From: Capsicum annuum
Taxonomy: Eukaryota; Streptophyta; Magnoliopsida; Solanales; Solanaceae
Assembly (NCBI RefSeq): GCF_002878395.1
Contig: NC_061119.1
Location: forward strand, 16,094,855 to 16,158,854
Direction: 5' to 3'
DNA length: 64,000 nt
The notes under the pieces: model-generated
What the model was told of the DNA's origin: nothing
Database searches by the model: none
What the model saw: only the letters and a program-made list of their open reading frames with translations
Shown here: positions 58,131 to 64,000 of the stretch, in pieces
Numbering within the stretch: the stretch's first letter is position 1
Layout of the letters: each line of letters opens with the position of its first letter
Program-made: the position numbers and the translations under genes

Positions 58131-59838
58131 TCTGAGTTAGGTGGTACTCCCCGACAAGTCTGATATTCCACGGGTCATATGGAATCTGCCATTGACTGGG
58201 CGGGGAAGCCCCCAACCCAAGTGTGCCGCAAAGGTTGAAGTGTCTGAGTTTGATACACCACAGGGCACTAGGACAACATATAATAATATACCCAGATCGA
58301 CAAATTACGGTTTTGGGCAATGAGCTGTCTGAACTCGTTCCTTCTTTGGGGAACCACCTAAGCTCTCTTTTTTGCCCAATTTTAGTCTATTCTTAAACAT
58401 GCACCATTCTAGTTTCAAAATTTAAAAATCTAATTTCAAACATGCAGTCTATTCTATTCTACATTAACATGGCATTATCTGAGCCATAAGATATTTCATG
58501 TTCCGAAAGCAGAAGTCAAAACTATGCAAGGATTATCATTCTTTCAATAACAATGTAGTGGTCCTGAAATCTTTGTCAAACCATGCAGCTCTTTCCATTA
58601 GATATTTATATTCAATATTTATCAATACAAACAACCCTATTTTTTGATTCAAAAATCATATTAATGTCAAAGTGTAAATAAATACATTTCGTATCATGCT
58701 TTTCAAAATACATTTAAAAACAATCCATATCATATGAAAAATGGGATAAATCATATCAAAAGAGGGATTTCATGTGAGTCATGCTCTTAATTCAAACATC
58801 ACATTAAAATACATACATACATATGCATATGATTTTAAATCACTTTAGAGGAAGGCCTAAAGACCAAAACAATATCATCAAGGCTTCTAAAAACATGATT
58901 AAAATCGTAAATCCAAAATCCTTTTCTTAAAAATCATGATTTCTAAAGCCTTTGCATAATTTAAAGAAGATTTCTATGCCCAAGAAATTTTAGAAAAATT
59001 CCACGTACCTTAAATTATAAGATCTGAAAGATGGAACCTAGATCTTGATAGATGAAACCCGGATCTTGATTTGATTTTTAGAGATCTTGAACTTAAGGGT
59101 TGATTTTCTTGAATTTCTTGTTCTTGGGGAAAATCCTAATTGATCTTATTTTGAGAGTGAGGAGAAAGTTTTTGATGTTGTAAAACTAATAATGATTGAT
59201 TTATAATGCTTAAGGGGTGATTTAATTCATTTAAAAGGTTTTCGGAGTGAGGGGAAGGCAAAAATACCCCTAAGGAACCCAAAAAAATCACATAATTGCA
59301 TCAGTTGATGACCAGGGTTGACGTGCCGTCACTTAGGTGATAAGTCATCACCCAGGTCGTCACTTTTGGGATGGTTTTCACCATTCACTACCTTAGGCTG
59401 ATGACCAGGTCTGATGGGCCGTAACACATGTGATATGTCGTCATCCTCATCATCACATTTTGGCAGACAGACACTTCGAAGTAAAATGAGCATAACTTTC
59501 TACTCCGATATTAGATTAAAGTGAAACTAGTGGAGTTGGAAAGAGGAATCAAAGAAATTTTATTTGATATATAGTAGGCCTCCTATTTTGTTATATACAA
59601 AGAGTTATGGTCTATTGAATTTGATCTAAGTTTCAATGCTCACTCAAAGTCGAATGATAGGAAAGCTTTCAACTCGTCCTTGAGTTAGGGGACCTCTATG
59701 ATCTCAATTCATGCTCAAATAGGTTCCCACACTATATAATTGATTAGCATACAGAATTTTCATAGGATTTATGGATTTGCGATCATCTACGCATAGAAAT
59801 GATGATTTTCATTCAAGCCCAAAATGCGGGGTGTTACA
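58131..59838 (-). mobile_element. Element D, 3' LTR (left edge unresolved)
   Basis: The right edge is GCGGGGTGTTACA at 59838, followed by the polypurine tract (plus view ttatccccccttggg). Segments such as CATAACTTTCTACTCCGATA...GGAGTTGGAAAG correspond to element C LTR positions. Two palindrome modules lie at 59305-59460. Confidence 0.7.
59305..59460. repeat. Two palindromic modules in element D LTR
   Basis: GATGACCAGGGTTGACGTGC-CGTCAC / loop TTAG / GTGATAAGTCATCACCCAGG-TCGTCAC at about 59307, and a weaker copy at about 59400. The step between them is about 93 bp, as in element C. Confidence 0.75.
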
Positions 59839-62800
59839 TTATCCCCCCCTTGGGATCATTCATCCCCGAATGATGGGTAGGAATGTTGAAGTCTTAAAGA
59901 TATGTAATAAAGTGGAAATGATATGTCTGCTAAGAAGGGATATAGCCGAGCTGAAACATTTAAACTTCTATCATAAAACTGAATTTTGAGCTGACTTGAC
60001 TTTACTTGCTGTAAGGAGCTGATTTATGCTAAAAGTTTAGGATTCCCTTGAAGTGTTCATGATCCAATCATATATATTGAATTGAGAAGTGATAACTTGT
60101 GCAAGTACGAATCATGAGGCAACAAGTCTTAGAATGTACCAGTGTATTACACTGTCTGAGCTAAAATACTTGGGAAAAAAATTTGAGATTATGCGTTGAA
60201 CTCTTATGAACTGAGTCATGACCAAATAGCTGAATCTGAAACATGATGCTTGGACTAAACTGGATTCGTTATTTAAATGGATGGAATAGATTATCTCTTC
60301 AACAGTCTTTCTAAAGAAGTTCCAGTAGCATCAGGGAGCAAAGAATCATAGGCATGATTTACACAAGACATCCTACTAAGGAATCACAACCTTGGCACTA
60401 CTCTATTGCATGGAATAAGGACATAACTTATAAACTAGGATAGAATTTCCAGGCCTTAGGCGATGAAACTTTTTACTTCCAAGCTTAGCACACATCTCGA
60501 ATACTCCTTTAACTATACTATTTCCCTTAAATACCACACTCGTTTGATTCAACTTATAATTCTTATATGGGCATGGATAAATCTTTTTGCTAATGTCTAA
60601 AGTAGGTTAAATCATTTCACTGTGATCAAGCCTAATTCTAAATCAAAAAATACAATATGCCATACCATGATATTTGTCTAAACCTTATAATTCAATATTC
60701 CATATCCTCTTTAGAGATCACACCCTAAGCATAACGTGCCTTATTACTTCAATGACCAACTCTGAACTCGTACTATGGATTCACTAGCGCATATTGCGTT
60801 TCTTCACATAAATCCCAACGTGTTATTCAAGCCCATCTTTATTACCACATATGAACTTCACGGCAAACACCCATAAAGACATACTTCATATATATTCTCT
60901 AAACTACTATTAATACAACTTACATGCTCTACCCCAAGATTATACATACAAAAAAATTTCCACTAACCATCGCATATATCAAAGAATTGGCCCCTAATCT
61001 TACTTCATACTTATGGCCTTATCTAAAACAAGCATACAATGATCTTTCATCAACAAGAAACATCCACACATTACCACAATCATTACATAAGGAGGAGTCA
61101 CAAAAAGATTAGAACACAATACCTTGAAGCATGGAAGGATACAATACGAAACTTGACACTTAACTGAGGCCTGAGGAACAACGAATCACCATCATAGATT
61201 CATCAAAGTAATCTGAATTAGGGGCATACCTGGCTATAAGCAGAATCTTGCCAATCATTTTGTGTGTAGCATGAGTTATGGAAACTGAGCACACTATATA
61301 ACGTGAGTACATGAGTCATGAGATGGATGACTTAAATTTTTGGAGTTCATAACTTTTGGTCTGTGATTTTGAATATTAAAAGAACTGAAACCCCTCATTA
61401 AGGAACTGGAAAAGCACCTGATCCTCTATCATATGCATGGACGTAAACTATGATCATGGAACTAAAATGTAAGGCATGAGTAGGTTGGGATAACTGAAAA
61501 ATACAGAAAAAAGAATGGGTTGAGCCTCACCCTCACCTTCTAATATTCTATATCTTACTAGCATTTCTACTAGAATCTGAGAGCCTGACTTGGCTACTCT
61601 GTCTATCATCTGCCCCTTAGCTTAAAGCCTTCATCTTAAGTTTGAGAGATCCCTTACTAGACTCTAACTGAACTACACTTACTCCACTCTAGGGTCTTGA
61701 AAATGACCATACACGCATATCATAGAACTTAACCCGAATTACTATACCTGAAAGTGGAAAACCCACTGTTAATTCTACCTTCTGAGATGCACTCTATCTT
61801 TCTATAGCCACCAATAGTCATCATATAATACTTGAACACTTACTAACTTCAAATCTTCATGAATATCCCCATAGTTGAAGTGCACACCCTTTGGTGCTTC
61901 TATTCTTATTTCTATTAATTCAACCTTCAAAACTTAAACTTAGATTCTAACACTTAACGTGGGTATCACCAAGACTTTGATGAACCATACCTCTTTCGTC
62001 ACAGCCTACCAATATTGCAACCCCAAACTTATATCTCTATACCATGAGGATCAAGATCATATCAAAAGGCTCAACACTATAAGTCAAAAACTCCTTAACT
62101 TGGCCATTTAGAACACCTTATACCATTTAACTAGTCTTCCTCCACCTAGCAACTCAACGGTACCACGAGCTACACACAACACATAATAGCCTTAGAAAAA
62201 AAAACTGCAACCTTATATCACCTTGGGCATACTTCTACCTCATACATACAACATCATACTTTATTACAAATCAAATAAACTTAATCTATTGCATACACCA
62301 TTCAAGCCTATTAGTTTACTTCCATATAACTAGTATAATTAATTAAGAAATCATCACATCTACCTTTATGGCCATCAACTAATCAAACTTAATGTCTAGT
62401 GCTAAATATGATTTACAACCCAACCTTACACACAATTCTCACTTGTAAACCGTGAAATAAATATCAAGAAATACTAGTACACTAGAAATTCATAACAACA
62501 ATAATTGATCATGACCTTACGGTTTTCCTTATCATAACTCATTAGCACGTACTATTTCAACACATCAAGCCTACTAATTTATTCCCAGAAAATATACATC
62601 ATTAATCTTATGCCACTATTCTTAACACCAAATTCTACATTTAAATTCAAGCTTATAGTCTAGCATCAATCATCTACCACCAATGAAAAATGCAGCATGA
62701 TATACTAGTCCATCAAATTAGGAAATTATACCCAAATGATTCATTTTATCTAGATACTACCCATAACCAAAACACCTTTATGAAATTACTACTATACCTC

Positions 62801-63717
62801 TGAATCTACTAGATACCTTCTCACAAGTACTACTAGTTTACAACTACCATAGAAAAGAAGCTTAATGGGGGTAAAGTCACATAATAGACATGATCAACCT
62901 TAACCTTATATTATACTTCAATACTATCTTATCTACACAAAAGTCACCCTCTCTCTGACTTCTAACCATATGACTTCATATCATTAACTTCTTAATCTAA
63001 TCTCACCATCAATAGTTCATGACATCGACACTTTAAATTATACTACTACTCGGATGGAAATACAGTTCCAAAAAATACAAGAACAACAAGATGAATAATA
63101 AGTTGCTAGTGAATCGAAATAGGCCTCACACAACTTCACTACAATTTGATTCTTATGTTTTGAACAAGAAAATGGAATGAATAACAAAACAACTATGCTA
63201 GTGAATCGAAAGAGACCCACATGGCTTCACTAGACTTTTTGTTTAAACAACACAATGATATCAATATTATAAGATATAGAAACTTGACACACAATATTTA
63301 ATGACCTAAGAATACACATCTTACTCTTTTCTTAACCGATCGCCTTTTAAGAATGAGGACACAGTTTTAAACTTGAGGGACTTATGACACATCAGGGAGC
63401 TCCTCTCAAGCCCTTTGTATGACTTCTGAAATTTCTGTTAGTAAATCTGAGGGCATTATCTAAGAACACCATAGTAAGGAAAAGAATTAGGATAATATTT
63501 CTTTCGTATGGGCAACACCATAAAACAAATTTAAGTATGAAGGAGGAACATCCTGAATCCATACCATGAACTAAAACATAAAGAAAGGGGAACATTTCTA
63601 AATACCTAGTAGCCTCCTACTTATAAGTGTGGCACACTATATACCCATAAACAAGACTCTACCCAACGCGATTTCCCAGACACCCTGGGACCATGAACCA
63701 TTCTCTGATACCAAGTT
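59839..63717 (-). mobile_element. Element D internal region, no coding capacity
   Basis: 3879 bp between a polypurine tract and an initiator tRNA-Met primer site (minus CTTGGTATCAGAGAATGG, 63714-63697). The leader (63590-63717) and several inner blocks align with element B. Unlike B, no gag or protease motif was found at 62000-63300. It fits a non-autonomous, coding-free LTR element of the same family. Confidence 0.7.
63106..63234. repeat. 92-bp-spaced direct repeat in element D
   Basis: CTAGTGAATCGAAATAGGCC...ACTTCACTA at 63106 and CTAGTGAATCGAAAGAGACC...GCTTCACTA at 63198. Each copy is bounded by the inverted pair TAGTGAA / TTCACTA. Confidence 0.75.
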
Positions 63718-64000
63718 TGTCATGACCCAAATTGGGGCCCTGGTTGTGATGAGCATCCCAAACCATGAAGGCCCAAATGTCTTTCTCTATCTGGTAATCA
63801 TGCACAATATTCATGAATTATAATATAAGATTCGGAATTATAAATCATAACGGAAACATGGCCATACTCTGAGTTCAATTAAACTATGAAAATTGAAATC
63901 CAATATCAACTACACAACATCTGAACCAGTTTGTAAAATCTCTACTACATCTGAAAAAGACAACTATCTAAAACTAGGACAAGGCCCCCAGTGGACCTAA
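63718..64000 (-). mobile_element. Element D, 5' LTR (cut by window end)
   Basis: Starts TGTCATGACCCAAATTGGGG two to three bases after the primer binding site. Only 283 bp are inside the window. Confidence 0.75.

Noticed and set aside
1..64000. tRNA, rRNA or endogenous pararetrovirus sequences
   Set aside because: None recognised on either strand; every reverse transcriptase seen fits Ty3/Gypsy or Copia, plus one LINE end.

Overview
The window reads as plant nuclear heterochromatin, most likely from a Solanaceae species. It is AT-rich and made almost entirely of nested, decayed transposable elements. The Solanaceae assignment rests on several SolS/TS-type SINE tails (CCTCT...GGTAAGGTCT...CACTTGTGG...TTGTTG), on the style of the Tekay and Athila LTR elements, and on a TS-type SINE in an intron. 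Genus is not resolved. No intact host gene was found. The only host-gene relics are an F-box/FBA pseudogene (28.3-30.0 kb) and a DIVARICATA-type MYB pseudogene (34.5-35.5 kb), both with recognisable introns.

Layout. 1-15637: minus-strand Ty3/Gypsy chromovirus (Tekay-like, element A; left LTR cut by the window edge). Its 5' LTR is split by a second, pol-less minus-strand element B (6486-13940). A sits in frame inside a transposon-type ORF relic (15638-17280). 17.8-20.0 kb: gutted minus-strand copia element. 20.3-22.7 kb: terminal-inverted-repeat DNA element carrying a nested Mutator-like element with an exact 9-bp target duplication. 22.9-28 kb: copia fragments, a Stowaway-type MITE and local tandem duplications. 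28.3-36.1 kb: F-box and MYB relics with SINEs, a hAT MITE, a LINE fragment and LTR pieces.

37036-57459: plus-strand Tekay-like element C, flanked by the 5-bp duplication CCTAA and inserted in a second copy of the same ORF class, whose reading frame can be followed across the 20.4-kb insertion. The 3' LTR of C is split by a minus-strand Athila element (45888-56613) with an env-position third ORF; its right junction is a deletion that removed the Athila 5' end and about 0.9 kb of the LTR. 58.1-64.0 kb: element D, a coding-free relative of B, cut by the window end.

The strongest unexplained signal is structural. LTRs of five elements (A, B, C, D and the Athila) carry tandem modules in the 5' part of the LTR (U3), about 75-720 bp from the LTR start. 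In C, D and the Athila they are large imperfect palindromes, in A pairs of short hairpins, and in B about 61-bp tandem units with only weak dyads. The sequences differ between families, but position and, in C and D, the about 92-bp period are the same. In the Athila they recur between pol and ORF3. All comparisons were made by eye.
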